DNA from: Clostridia bacterium
Lineage (GTDB): Bacteria > Bacillota > Clostridia > Christensenellales > Aristaeellaceae
Length of the DNA stretch: 64,000 bases
NCBI GenBank assembly: GCA_017550745.1
Contig: JAFZOG010000152.1
Coordinates: forward strand, 1-64,000
Reading direction: 5' to 3'
Shown: in pieces, positions 51,085 through 59,925 of the stretch
How positions within the stretch are numbered: position 1 is the first letter of the stretch
How the letters are laid out: every line of letters begins with the position of its first letter
Notes under the pieces: model-generated
The model's input: only the letters and a program-made list of their open reading frames with translations
The model's database searches: none
What the model was told of the DNA's origin: nothing
Position numbers and translations under genes: made by a program

Positions 51085-52131
51085 TCACTGCACGCTGAAG
51101 GTTTCGTTCCAGCGCTCGGTCCACACAGCGAGATTGGCAGTCACGAAGTCCCAGTCAGGCAGGATCAGCTGGTTCACCATGTCGCCGTAGGTAAAGTTCT
51201 GGGCGTGTTCTTCGTCCAGCACGATGTCGGTGCGCACGGGGCTGTCCACGCCATCCATGGCCTCGGCATACTGTACGTCATAGCTGAGATAGAAGTCGAT
51301 AAAGGCTTCGGCCAGTTCCTTGTTTTTGCTGCCGGTGATGATGTTGAGCATGTTGTAGCCGCCGTACAGGCCCTCAGCGGGGTTGACCCACACGTAGGCG
51401 GGATTGGCGCTCTTGGCGGTGGTGTAGGAATAATCCAGCAGCACAGCCGCGCAGATCTCGCCCTGGTTCAGCATGGTGATGGTGTTGTTGGCGGAGGTAT
51501 AGGTGCTCTTCACGTTGGGCTTGAGTTCGGCTAATTTGGCGAAGATGGCGTCGTCATCCTTGCCGGGTTCCAGGCCGAAGGCCGAGGCTACGCCGTAGTA
51601 GAACAGAGGGCCGGAGGTGTTGGTGATGGCGGGGATGGCGATGTAATCCTTGAGCTCGGGATTCCACAGGTCGGCAAAGCTCTTGATTTCCACCGGGCAG
51701 GCATCGGGATCGTACACGATGCCAAGGCGGTTGAAGGTGTAGGCGGGGCCGTAGCCTTCGCCCATGGGGGCCTTGGCGTTGTCGTAGAGCGCGTCCAGGT
51801 TGGTGAGCTTGGAAGCGTCCAGGGTGTCGATCTTGCCTTCGGCCATCAATTGCTTGACGAACATATCGCCGATGATGACCACGTCGTATTCGCCTTCGGC
51901 GGCTTCCGCCAGCTTGGTCACGCGCACGGCGTTGGACGCGCCGTCCGCCACCACAGTGCAGCCGGTCAGTTCCATAAAGGGATCGTAGATGTTCTTCTGC
52001 AGCAGTTCGGCGTTGAAGGCGAAGGTGCTGATGGTGAGGGTCTGGCCCGCGAAGGGCTTGTCCTCGGCGAAGGCGCCGCAGACGGAGACGAGCAGCAGCA
52101 GCGCAAGGCAGAGAGAGACGAGCTTTTTCAT
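51085..52131 (-). CDS. Extracellular solute-binding protein, PotD/AfuA-like
   Basis: The 348-residue protein has a Sec signal peptide (KKLVSLCLALLLLVSVCGAFA, probable cleavage after AFA; no true lipobox). The mature part is a type II periplasmic-binding fold: LTISTFAFNAELLQKN, YDVVIIGDMFVKQL, GPAYTFNRLGIVYD. It should deliver the ligand to the PotB/PotC permease pair. The ligand could be a polyamine, an iron complex or another small cation; binding residues are not clear enough to choose. Lacking a lipid anchor, it may be held by the wall or released, which is uncommon in Gram-positives. Confidence 0.85.
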   Translation of the reverse strand: MKKLVSLCLALLLLVSVCGAFAEDKPFAGQTLTISTFAFNAELLQKNIYDPFMELTGCTVVADGASNAVRVTKLAEAAEGEYDVVIIGDMFVKQLMAEGKIDTLDASKLTNLDALYDNAKAPMGEGYGPAYTFNRLGIVYDPDACPVEIKSFADLWNPELKDYIAIPAITNTSGPLFYYGVASAFGLEPGKDDDAIFAKLAELKPNVKSTYTSANNTITMLNQGEICAAVLLDYSYTTAKSANPAYVWVNPAEGLYGGYNMLNIITGSKNKELAEAFIDFYLSYDVQYAEAMDGVDSPVRTDIVLDEEHAQNFTYGDMVNQLILPDWDFVTANLAVWTERWNETFSVQ

Positions 52132-52147
52132 GGTGGTTTCCTCCTAA

Positions 52148-53194
52148 TCAGGTTGTAATGGGGTCGATGAGAATGATTTTATTCGCGCTCAGCTCCAGCT
52201 GTACCCTGGAGCCGATGGAATAAACGATGCTTTGGTCCGTTTTCACGGTAAATTCACCCAGGGCGGTGCGCACATTGTACTGCACGTTGCGCCCCAGGAA
52301 GGTGGTCACCAGCACTTCGCCGGCCACGGCATTTTCGCAGGCCTCCCCGCAGGAATGAATCTTTATATCCTCCGGGCGGATGCAGGCGCGGAAGCGGCCG
52401 CCGGGCCGATCCGCGGGGAGGATCAGGGGGGAGCCGTTTTCCGTTTTCCAGGCTCCCTCCGCGCGGTGAATATCGAAGAAGTTTTCAAACCCGACGAAAT
52501 GGGCGATAAATTCCGTGCGGGGACGGTTGAAGATATGGGCGGGAGCGTCCATCTGCTCGATGACGCCACGATTCATGATGGCCACCTCGTCTGAAATGGC
52601 GAAGCACTCCTCCTGGTCGTGGGTCACGTAAATGGCGGTGAAGCCCAGCTCCTGCTGGATGCGGCGGATCTCCACCCGCATTTTCACCCGCAGCTTGGCG
52701 TCCAGGTTGGACAGCGGCTCGTCAAAGAGCATCAGGTCGGGCCGGATGACCATCGCCCTTGCCAGGGCCACGCGCTGGCGCTGGCCGCCGCTCATTTCCC
52801 GGGGATAGCGCTTTTCAAAGCCCGTCAGGTCCACCAGCTCCAGCATATCCATGACCCGTTTCCGGGTTTCTTCCCTGCCGACCTTGCGCATTTTCAGGCC
52901 GAAGGCCACGTTGTCAAACACGGTCATATGCGGGAACAGGGCGTAGCTCTGGAACACGAAGCCGAAATTGCGCTTGTGCAGCGGCACATGCGTGATGTCC
53001 CGTCCGTCGAAAACCACGCTGCCCGCCTGAGGCTGGGAGAAGCCGGCGATCAGGCGCAGCGTGGTGGTTTTGCCGCAGCCGGAGGAGCCCAGCAGGCTGA
53101 CGAAATGCCCGCGCTCCACCTGAAGATTGAAATCCCGCAGGATGATGTTTTTGCCGTAGCCCGCGGTGATTCCCTTTAGTTCCAGCAGCGCCAT
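52148..53194 (-). CDS. ABC transporter ATP-binding protein, PotA-like
   Basis: The 348-residue ATPase has Walker A LGSSGCGKTTTLRLIAG, a Q-loop (FVFQSYALFPHMTV), signature MSGGQRQRVALARAM, Walker B LMLFDEPLSNLDA and switch histidine VTHDQEE. The C-terminal 110 residues form the TOBE regulatory domain (RACIRPEDIKI). It powers import by the neighbouring permeases. It starts 18 nt after the PotB-like stop and ends 16 nt before the binding-protein start. Confidence 0.95.
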   Translation of the reverse strand: MALLELKGITAGYGKNIILRDFNLQVERGHFVSLLGSSGCGKTTTLRLIAGFSQPQAGSVVFDGRDITHVPLHKRNFGFVFQSYALFPHMTVFDNVAFGLKMRKVGREETRKRVMDMLELVDLTGFEKRYPREMSGGQRQRVALARAMVIRPDLMLFDEPLSNLDAKLRVKMRVEIRRIQQELGFTAIYVTHDQEECFAISDEVAIMNRGVIEQMDAPAHIFNRPRTEFIAHFVGFENFFDIHRAEGAWKTENGSPLILPADRPGGRFRACIRPEDIKIHSCGEACENAVAGEVLVTTFLGRNVQYNVRTALGEFTVKTDQSIVYSIGSRVQLELSANKIILIDPITT

Positions 53195-53212
53195 GCCGCC
53201 TCCCTCCTTTCG

Positions 53213-54052
53213 TCAGGCCGCCATCGGGTTGATTTTCCGGCTGAGACGGTTGAACACGCCGGAGACGAGCATCGTGACCGCGATCATCACCATGGCCACC
53301 GCGGAGGCCTGCGCCCAGTCCCTTAGGCTCATGGCGTACTGGTATACCATGGTGGACAGCACCTGGGTGTCGGTGGCTCCCAGCAGCTGGGGCGTGGTGT
53401 AGGCGGTCATACAGCCGGTGAACACCAGCACGGCCCCGGTCACAAGGCCGGAAACGCTCAAGGGGAACACCACCCGCAGAAACGCGACGAACCGGGGCGC
53501 ACCCAGGCTGCCCGCCGCTTCCGTCAAATCCTCCGGAATGGAATCCATGACGCCCAAAAGGGACAGGATCATCTGGGGCAAAAACAGCTGCACGAAGCCC
53601 ACTGTCATGGAAAACTCATTATACAGCAGCGATTGGGGGCGGGAAAACAGGCCGATGCTCACCAGGAACTGGTTTACGATCCCCTTCCGGCCCAGAATGA
53701 CCATCCAGCTGAAGGAGCGGATGACCGGGCTGGTAAACATGGGAAACACAGCCAGTGCCATCATCATGCCCTTGCGCCTGGAGTAACGGCTGATGTAATA
53801 GGCGCTGGGAAACCCCAGCAGCGCGCACAGCGCGGTGCTCAGCAGGCTCAGGCGCACGCTGCGCCCGAATACCTGCTGGAAATATACGCTTTGAATCAGC
53901 TTGCCGTAATGATCCAGGGAAAAGCCGCCGTCAGCGGAAAAGGTGGAAATGAGGATGGAAAACAGGGGAATCAGCATGAACACCGTTACGAAAATCACGC
54001 CCGGCAGAATCAGCAGCAGCCATACGCCGCGGCGCAGCACGCTTTTCGCCAT
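53213..54052 (-). CDS. ABC transporter permease, PotB-like
   Basis: The 279-residue permease starts at ATG 54052, set by an AGGGGAGGG site. It has six hydrophobic segments and the EAA loop (LTEAAGSLGAPRFVAFLRVVFP), very similar to the loop of the second permease. It is the first gene of the four-gene importer operon (PotB-PotA-binding protein-PotC order) and has a good promoter 40 nt upstream. Confidence 0.9.
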   Translation of the reverse strand: MAKSVLRRGVWLLLILPGVIFVTVFMLIPLFSILISTFSADGGFSLDHYGKLIQSVYFQQVFGRSVRLSLLSTALCALLGFPSAYYISRYSRRKGMMMALAVFPMFTSPVIRSFSWMVILGRKGIVNQFLVSIGLFSRPQSLLYNEFSMTVGFVQLFLPQMILSLLGVMDSIPEDLTEAAGSLGAPRFVAFLRVVFPLSVSGLVTGAVLVFTGCMTAYTTPQLLGATDTQVLSTMVYQYAMSLRDWAQASAVAMVMIAVTMLVSGVFNRLSRKINPMAA

Positions 54053-54093
54053 GGGCTTCCCTCCCCTGACCGACATTCGTAAAACATAGCGAT

Positions 54094-54122
54094 ATTTTAC
54101 CATGAAGGCGCACAAACGTCAA
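54094..54122 (-). promoter_or_regulatory. Promoter of the Pot-type ABC operon
   Basis: On the minus strand TTGACG and TAAAAT are separated by 17 nt. Confidence 0.75.
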
Positions 54123-54145
54123 TCTGTTTCGCGAAAGAAGGCGGC

Positions 54146-54184
54146 AAAAACCAAGAACCGCGCAGCCGTGGCAGCCGCGCGGTT
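54146..54184 (-). terminator. Terminator after glycogen phosphorylase
   Basis: On the minus strand AACCGCGC pairs with GCGCGGTT, followed by CTTGGTTTTT. The T run is interrupted, so termination may be partial. Confidence 0.6.
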
Positions 54185-54202
54185 TTGATTCACGGATCGG
54201 TT

Positions 54203-56626
54203 TTATTTCAGGTGCCAGATCATGTCGTTGTATTCCCTGATGGTGCGGTCGGAGGAGAAAATGCCGGAGCAGGCCGTATTCGTGATGGCCATGCGCAGCC
54301 ACTTTTCCCGGTTCTGATAATCGTCGTTCACACGGCGCTGGGCCATGGAATAGGAGCCGAAGTCCTTGAGCACGAAGTAGGGGTCGGAGAACAGCAGGTT
54401 GTGGTAGATGTCCTGCACGGCGGCCGGATTATCCGGGAACAGGGTGCCGTCGATGATCTGGGTCAGGGCGCGGCGCAGCTCTGTATTGTCCTCGTAGCGC
54501 TGCATGGGGGAGTAGTTGCCTTCGCGGTAGAGCTCAGCCACCGTGTCGGCGCGCATGCCGAAAATATAGATATTGTCCAGGCCCACCTGATCGTGGATCT
54601 CCACGTTGGCGCCGTCCATGGTGCCGATGGTCACAGCGCCGTTCATCATAAACTTCATATTGCCAGTGCCGCTGGCTTCCTTGCCGGCGGTGGAAAGCTG
54701 CTCGCTCAGGTCTGCGGCGGGAATGAGCCGCTCGGCGGCGGACACGCAGTAATTCTCCAGGAAGATGACCCGCAGGTATTTCATCGCCCGGGGGCTCTTC
54801 TCGATCAGCTTGCGCAGGGCGATGATCAGGCGGATGATCTGCTTGGCCATGTGGTATCCGGGGCTGGCCTTCGCGCCGAACACGAACACCCGGGGCGTCA
54901 TGGTGTAATTCGGGTCGTCCATGATGCGGTTGTAGAGCACCAGAATATGCAGGGCATTGAGCAGCTGGCGCTTGTATTCATGGAGGCGCTTGGCCTGTAC
55001 GTCCAGCATGAAGTCCGGGTCGATGGTATCGCCCTGCTGGCGGTTGAGGAAGTTGGAGAAGATGATCTTGTTTTCCCGCTTCACCTTGTCAAACTCGGCC
55101 TGGAACGCTTTGTCGTCCCGGTAAGCCAGCAGGTCCTTGAGTTTTTCGGGCTCCCGCACCCAGGCGTCGCCGATGGTGTTGTACAGCAGATTGGTCAGCC
55201 CGTCGTTGCAGCTCATCAGCCAGCGGCGGTGGGTGATGCCGTTGGTGATGGCGGAGAACTTCTTGGGCATGAATTCATAGTAATCTTTGAAGGTATCATG
55301 CTTGAGGATCTCGCCGTGCAGCTGGCTTACGCCGTTGACGGAATAGCTCATGGCCACGCACAGATTCGCCATATGCACCTGGTCGTAGGCGGTGATGGCC
55401 ATCTTGGCGATGCGGGGATCAAGGCCGTTGTAATGGTCGGCCAGGCGGGCGCACACCCTGCGGTTGATTTCGCACAGGATCATGTAGATGCGGGGCAGCA
55501 GGTTGTGCATCATCTTTTCAGGCCATTTTTCCAGCGCTTCGCTCATGACCGTGTGGTTGGTGTAGGCCACGGTGTGCTGCACGATCCAGCTGGCTTCGTC
55601 CCAGCTCAGCCCTTCTTCGTCCATCAGGATGCGCATCAGCTCCGGGATGGCCAGGCCGGGATGGGTGTCGTTGATATGGATGGTCATCTTTTCGGGCAGA
55701 ATGCGGAAATTGCGGCCGAAGCGGCGCTTGAAATCCTTGATGGCGTATTGCAGGGTGGCGCTGGTGAAGAAGTAATGCTGCTTGAGGCGCAGCTCCTTGC
55801 CTTCATAGTGGTTGTCTTCGGGATACAGCACCTTGCTGATGACGGAGGACAGCTCCTGCTCCTGGAGGGCTTTGGTGTAGTTGCCGCTGTTGAAGGAATT
55901 CAGGTCGATGCTCTTGGAGGAGCGGGCGCGCCACATGCGCAGGGTGTTCACCGTGTCGTTGTCATAGCCGGCCACGGGCATATCGTAGGGCACGGCTTCT
56001 ACGGTGTAATAGTCCTTCAGGGTATAGCAGGCACGGTCATTGATGGTTTCTTCCTCTACATGGCCGCCGAAGCGCACTTCGCACACGTCTTCCATGGCAG
56101 GCACTTCCCAAACGTTGCCGTTGACCAGCCAATCGTCGGGCGCTTCCACCTGCTGGCCGTCGATGATGCGCTGGCGGAACAGGCCGTATTCATAACGGAT
56201 GGTGCAGCCCATGGCGGGCAGGCCCAAAGCGCTCAGGCTGTCCAGGAAGCAGGCGGCAAGCCGTCCCAGGCCGCCGTTGCCCAGGCCGGGTTCCGGCTCC
56301 TCCTGAAGCACGGTGCGCCAATCCACGCCCAGCTCCTGCAGGGCCTGGCGGTAAATGTCGCTGGAGCACAGGTTCAGCACATTGCAGTGCAGGCTGCGGC
56401 CGGTCAGGAATTCCACGGAAAGATAATACAGCCGCTTGCCGGTGGCGTGCTTATCCTTTTCGCGGTACTGCACCCACTTTTGCATGATCTGGTCTTTTAC
56501 GGTAGAAGCCAGGGCGTTATAAATCTGCTGTGGCGTGGCATCGGCCAGCGTGCGGCCATTGTAGCGCTGGAGCTTGCCGATGATGGATTTTTTGATCGAT
56601 TCTTTATCGAATTGCGTGGTAGGCAT
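54203..56626 (-). CDS. glgP: Glycogen/starch alpha-glucan phosphorylase
   Basis: The 807-residue GT35 enzyme starts at ATG 56626 behind AGGAGGG. It contains LGNGGLGRLAACFLDSLS with the substrate-binding loop and FINDTHP-like THINDTHPGLAIPELMR. The PLP lysine is in EASGTGNMKFMMNGAVTIGT, followed by DGANVEI. It releases glucose-1-phosphate from stored alpha-glucan. No other glg genes are adjacent; the GH13 enzyme at 22 kb could supply shorter glucans. It is monocistronic with a clear promoter and terminator. Confidence 0.96.
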   Translation of the reverse strand: MPTTQFDKESIKKSIIGKLQRYNGRTLADATPQQIYNALASTVKDQIMQKWVQYREKDKHATGKRLYYLSVEFLTGRSLHCNVLNLCSSDIYRQALQELGVDWRTVLQEEPEPGLGNGGLGRLAACFLDSLSALGLPAMGCTIRYEYGLFRQRIIDGQQVEAPDDWLVNGNVWEVPAMEDVCEVRFGGHVEEETINDRACYTLKDYYTVEAVPYDMPVAGYDNDTVNTLRMWRARSSKSIDLNSFNSGNYTKALQEQELSSVISKVLYPEDNHYEGKELRLKQHYFFTSATLQYAIKDFKRRFGRNFRILPEKMTIHINDTHPGLAIPELMRILMDEEGLSWDEASWIVQHTVAYTNHTVMSEALEKWPEKMMHNLLPRIYMILCEINRRVCARLADHYNGLDPRIAKMAITAYDQVHMANLCVAMSYSVNGVSQLHGEILKHDTFKDYYEFMPKKFSAITNGITHRRWLMSCNDGLTNLLYNTIGDAWVREPEKLKDLLAYRDDKAFQAEFDKVKRENKIIFSNFLNRQQGDTIDPDFMLDVQAKRLHEYKRQLLNALHILVLYNRIMDDPNYTMTPRVFVFGAKASPGYHMAKQIIRLIIALRKLIEKSPRAMKYLRVIFLENYCVSAAERLIPAADLSEQLSTAGKEASGTGNMKFMMNGAVTIGTMDGANVEIHDQVGLDNIYIFGMRADTVAELYREGNYSPMQRYEDNTELRRALTQIIDGTLFPDNPAAVQDIYHNLLFSDPYFVLKDFGSYSMAQRRVNDDYQNREKWLRMAITNTACSGIFSSDRTIREYNDMIWHLK

Positions 56627-56675
56627 TTCGTCTGTCCCTCCTGATTTTCGTGTGGAATAGATGCACGAACGATTC

Positions 56676-56704
56676 ATTATATCATGTTTTTGTTCATTCG
56701 CCAA
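56676..56704 (-). promoter_or_regulatory. Promoter of glgP
   Basis: On the minus strand TTGGCG and TATAAT are separated by 17 nt. Confidence 0.7.
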
Positions 56705-56841
56705 TAGGGAAAATAGAAATGAACGGGAATTGCATGGGTAACCATAAAAAATCACAGGCAATTTTATGAAAAACGCATGAAAAAGGGCTGCCAGACGCAG
56801 ATTCACTCAGGCATTCTTATCAAATTCTAATGATCCTGTGC

Positions 56842-56870
56842 TTAATTCTTTAATCATTTGGGCGTATAGT
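56842..56870 (+). promoter_or_regulatory. Candidate promoter of the PspC/YccF pair
   Basis: TTAATT and TATAGT lie 17 nt apart, about 40 nt upstream of the PspC start; the -35 is weak. Confidence 0.4.
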
Positions 56871-56908
56871 ATCCCCGTGATCATGAAATGAAACAGGAGG
56901 AAACAGCA

Positions 56909-57097
56909 ATGAAGAAGCTTTACAGGAGCAGCACGAACAAGATGGCGGCAGGGGTCTGCGGCGGTATCGGAGAATACTTTGACATCGACCCCACGCTGGT
57001 ACGCCTGGGCTTTGTGGCTCTTTCGTTCCTGGCGGGCGGCGGCTTGCTTGTTTATATTCTGGCGGCGATCATTATTCCCAAAGAGGGGATGAACTGA
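56909..57097 (+). CDS. PspC-domain small membrane protein
   Basis: The 62-residue protein starts at ATG 56909 with ACAGGAGG upstream. KKLYRSSTNKMAAGVCGGIGEYFDIDPTLVR followed by one long hydrophobic stretch is the PspC domain in its minimal form. PspC proteins sense or respond to membrane stress; in Firmicutes short versions often occur in regulator operons. It is followed at once by a YccF-domain gene, with which it is presumably co-transcribed. Confidence 0.92.
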   Translation: MKKLYRSSTNKMAAGVCGGIGEYFDIDPTLVRLGFVALSFLAGGGLLVYILAAIIIPKEGMN

Positions 57098-57098
57098 T

Positions 57099-57464
57099 AT
57101 GAGCCTGCTGGGGAATTTGCTGTGGCTGATCTGCGGCGGGCTGGTCAGCGGCATCGGCTGGCTGGCGGCGGGGGCGCTCTGGTGCGTTACTGTTGCAGGG
57201 ATACCCATCGGGATGCAGTGCCTCAAGCTGGCCCGCCTGTCCTTCGTGCCCTTCGGGAAGGAAGTCGTTTACGAGGGCGGGGCGGTATCCTTCCTCGTCA
57301 ACGTGATCTGGTTCCTGGTTTCAGGCATCGAACTGGCGCTGGTGAATTTCATCTTTGGCGTCCTGCTGTGCGCCACGGTGATCGGCCTTCCCTTCGGGAT
57401 GCAGTGCTTCAAAATCGCCAAGCTGGCGCTGGCCCCGTTCGGCGCGCAGGTGGAAAGGAAATAA
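57099..57464 (+). CDS. YccF-domain membrane protein
   Basis: The 121-residue protein carries two copies of the YccF motif: GNLLWLICGG...GIPIGMQCLKLARLSFVPFG, then NVIWFLVSG...GLPFGMQCFKIAKLALAPFG. Each is an inner-membrane hairpin followed by an amphipathic stretch. Function is unknown in all bacteria I know of. It begins 1 nt after the PspC stop. A role in membrane stress alongside PspC is a positional inference. Confidence 0.9.
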   Translation: MSLLGNLLWLICGGLVSGIGWLAAGALWCVTVAGIPIGMQCLKLARLSFVPFGKEVVYEGGAVSFLVNVIWFLVSGIELALVNFIFGVLLCATVIGLPFGMQCFKIAKLALAPFGAQVERK

Positions 57465-57469
57465 AAAGC

Positions 57470-57520
57470 AGCTCGCCTGCCATCCGGATGTCCTTCCGGC
57501 CTAAAGGCGAGCTATTTTTT
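57470..57520. terminator. Bidirectional terminator between yccF-like and mnmE
   Basis: AGCTCGCCT (57470-57478) pairs with AGGCGAGCT (57505-57513). A T run follows on the plus strand (57515-57520) and on the minus strand (57467-57463). Confidence 0.85.
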
Positions 57521-57531
57521 GATGAAGCGGT

Positions 57532-58866
57532 TTATTTCCCGACGCAGAAACGGGAAAAAATATCGTCGATGAGCTTCTCGTCCACCTGGTCGCCTGTGAC
57601 GCGGCCCAGGGCGGCCAAAGCGTCCTGCAAATCGATCACGGCCAGATCGACGGGCGCGCCGCTGACGCAGGCGTCTGCGGCACGGCGCAGCGATTGGGCG
57701 GCTTCCCGGGCCAGGCGGATGTGGCGCTGCTGGGTCAGCGCGCCTTCGCCCGCGCCTGCGCCAAAGGAAGCCACCCGCTCTTCCAGGTCGCTTAACCCCT
57801 GGCCTGTTTTCGCGGAAAGCAGCAGCGGCCGGTCAAAATCCATGGGGTTGAGGCGCATGGGCCTGTCGCACTGGTTCAGCACGATGATCCGCGGGGCGTT
57901 TTTGGTATCCTCCAATAATTGCCTGTCCTCGTCGGTCAGCGGCTCGGAAGCGTTCAGCACCGCGATCGCCACGTCCGCGCCCGCGATGGCCTGGCGCGCC
58001 CGGTTTACGCCGATGCGCTCGATCACGTCGGTTTCCTGTTCCCGCAGGCCCGCCGTGTCGGAAAAATGTACCCGCAGGCCGTCGATCAGCACGTCGGCGC
58101 GGATGATGTCGCGGGTTGTGCCGGGTATGTCGGTGACGATGGCCCGCTCCTGGCGGGCGAGGGCATTCAGCAGCGAGGACTTGCCTACATTGGGCCGTCC
58201 GCAGAGCACCGCTTCCAGCCCCTGTTCGGCGATCCTCGCGCCCCGCTCGTCACAGGCGGCGTCCAGCTTTTCTGCCAAACGGCGCGCCCCGGCTTCCAGA
58301 CCGGACGCCGCTTCCTCCATGGTGATTTCTTCCGGATAGTCGATGGCGGCGGCGGCGCCGGACAGGAGAGAAATCAGGTCCTCCTGCGCCTGCCTGATAA
58401 AGCTGCTCGTTCCGCCGCCCAGCTGCCTGAGGGCCGCGCGGGCGGCCCTGCTCCCCTCGGCGGAGATCAGCGCCATCACGGCTTCGGCGCGGCTCAGGTC
58501 AATCCTTCCGTTCAGGAACGCGCGCCGTGTGAATTCCCCCGGTTCCGCGGCGCGGACGCCCAAGGCGTACAGCGCGTCCAGTACGCTTTTCGCCGTCCAG
58601 CTGCCGCCGTGCAGGTGAAACTCCGCCACGTCTTCCCGGGTGTAGCTGCGCGGAGCGCGGAACAGCACGACCATGCATTCGTCCAGGATTTCCCTGTCAT
58701 AGACCGCGTGGCCGTAATACATTTTGTGGCTTTCCCAAAGCTGGATGGGCACGAACAGCCGATTCAGCATTTCCTCGGCCCGAGGCCCGCTGATCCGCAC
58801 GATGGCGATGCTGCCTTCCCCCGGGGCGGTAGCCAGCGCGGCGATGGTGTCTGTGTTCGTGAACAT
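57532..58866 (-). CDS. mnmE: tRNA modification GTPase MnmE
   Basis: The 444-residue protein has the folate-binding N-terminal domain (TIAALATAPGEGSIAIVRISG). The G domain is inserted in the helical domain, with GRPNVGKSSLLNAL, the TDIPGTTRDI switch, DTAGLRE and the NQCD specificity motif. The C-terminal FCVGK carries the catalytic cysteine. With MnmG it installs carboxymethylaminomethyl at U34 of several tRNAs. mnmG is not in view. It lies downstream of the GNAT gene with a 45-nt gap. Confidence 0.96.
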   Translation of the reverse strand: MFTNTDTIAALATAPGEGSIAIVRISGPRAEEMLNRLFVPIQLWESHKMYYGHAVYDREILDECMVVLFRAPRSYTREDVAEFHLHGGSWTAKSVLDALYALGVRAAEPGEFTRRAFLNGRIDLSRAEAVMALISAEGSRAARAALRQLGGGTSSFIRQAQEDLISLLSGAAAAIDYPEEITMEEAASGLEAGARRLAEKLDAACDERGARIAEQGLEAVLCGRPNVGKSSLLNALARQERAIVTDIPGTTRDIIRADVLIDGLRVHFSDTAGLREQETDVIERIGVNRARQAIAGADVAIAVLNASEPLTDEDRQLLEDTKNAPRIIVLNQCDRPMRLNPMDFDRPLLLSAKTGQGLSDLEERVASFGAGAGEGALTQQRHIRLAREAAQSLRRAADACVSGAPVDLAVIDLQDALAALGRVTGDQVDEKLIDDIFSRFCVGK

Positions 58867-58911
58867 CTTAACAGCGTCCTTTCCAAATGATACGCGCTGA
58901 ACGGAAATGGC

Positions 58912-59832
58912 TTATGTGTCCTTTTTCAGGTGAAGCAGCGTGATCTCGCCGCGGTAACCGATCTTCCGGTAAAACGCGTTCCCGCCGCCGGTCATGGTCA
59001 GGGCGCCCCGGGGCCGCAGGCGGCGGTCATGCTCTGACAGCGCGGCGGCGGCCAACCCCCGGCGCTGATACCCGGGGGCGGTGCACAGCGGCTCCATGTA
59101 GGCCAGATGGTTTTTCTCCACCCACCACATGCCGGAAAAGCATACGCATTCCCCCTGCGCATTCGCGATGGAAACGGTGTACTCATAGGTGGCGTGGGGC
59201 GGGGGAGAGATGGTGCTTCCCAGCACGCTGTAATACAGGTCATGGGGCGTCCAACCGCTGTCATTCACAGGCTTTTCCCAATGCACGAAAGGCCCCAGCG
59301 TGTCGCTGTTGAAGGCATCCCACATACATTTTGCCGCTTTCAGCGGATCGGCGTTCAGGGGATCCATGAAATGGAACCCTTCGGGAAGCGGATAGTCAAG
59401 CTTTCCGGTGCGGAAATCAAAGATATTTTCAATCTCCTCTTCCGCAACCCGGTATCCTCGCTTTTGCGCAGCCCGGATCAGCGCCGCCTGTCCTTTTGCG
59501 AGCACCAGCTCCAGCGGATCGGCAAAGGGGGAAAAAGCGCTCTCGGCATAGGCGATCATCTCGTTGGCCAGCGGTTCATAGCCGGGACGCAGGACGAAAT
59601 GGATGGAATTCACCGGATTTTCGTAGAACACGAAGGCCGCGGTTTTGTCTCCGTCCAGCCAGAAACGGTTCAGCGGCAGGTAACGTTTATCCAGCCAGGA
59701 AGAATTCACGGCATACTCAAAAAACGGCGCGGCGGGGCCGTTGCGCCCGTCCGTGGAATAAACGTCCGTCATCAGGTCCCAGGCCAGGTCAATGTCTGTC
59801 AGCACCTGGAACTGCTTTGTTCTGCAGGCCAT
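58912..59832 (-). CDS. GNAT-fold acetyltransferase, large form
   Basis: The 306-residue protein starts best at ATG 59832, since GGGGGC lies about 9 nt upstream; the ATG two codons earlier is too close. The C-terminal GNAT domain has GMWWVEKNHLAYMEPLCTAP, the acetyl-CoA loop GYQRRGLAAAALSEH and NAFYRKIGY. The N-terminal 150 residues form a second, divergent GNAT-like half, a tandem arrangement seen in several Firmicutes acetyltransferases. The substrate is unknown. Confidence 0.82.
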   Translation of the reverse strand: MACRTKQFQVLTDIDLAWDLMTDVYSTDGRNGPAAPFFEYAVNSSWLDKRYLPLNRFWLDGDKTAAFVFYENPVNSIHFVLRPGYEPLANEMIAYAESAFSPFADPLELVLAKGQAALIRAAQKRGYRVAEEEIENIFDFRTGKLDYPLPEGFHFMDPLNADPLKAAKCMWDAFNSDTLGPFVHWEKPVNDSGWTPHDLYYSVLGSTISPPPHATYEYTVSIANAQGECVCFSGMWWVEKNHLAYMEPLCTAPGYQRRGLAAAALSEHDRRLRPRGALTMTGGGNAFYRKIGYRGEITLLHLKKDT

Positions 59833-59925
59833 GCCCATCCGCCCCCAATTTTATAAAACAAGTGTGTTTCCGCAGAAAGAATGGTTTTCCCCCGGAAGGC
59901 TCTATGGGTTCATCCGGGGCAGGCG

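Noticed and set aside
54185-56644. 819-codon plus-strand open frame
   Set aside because: It is antisense to glgP, with no ribosome binding site and a shadow composition.
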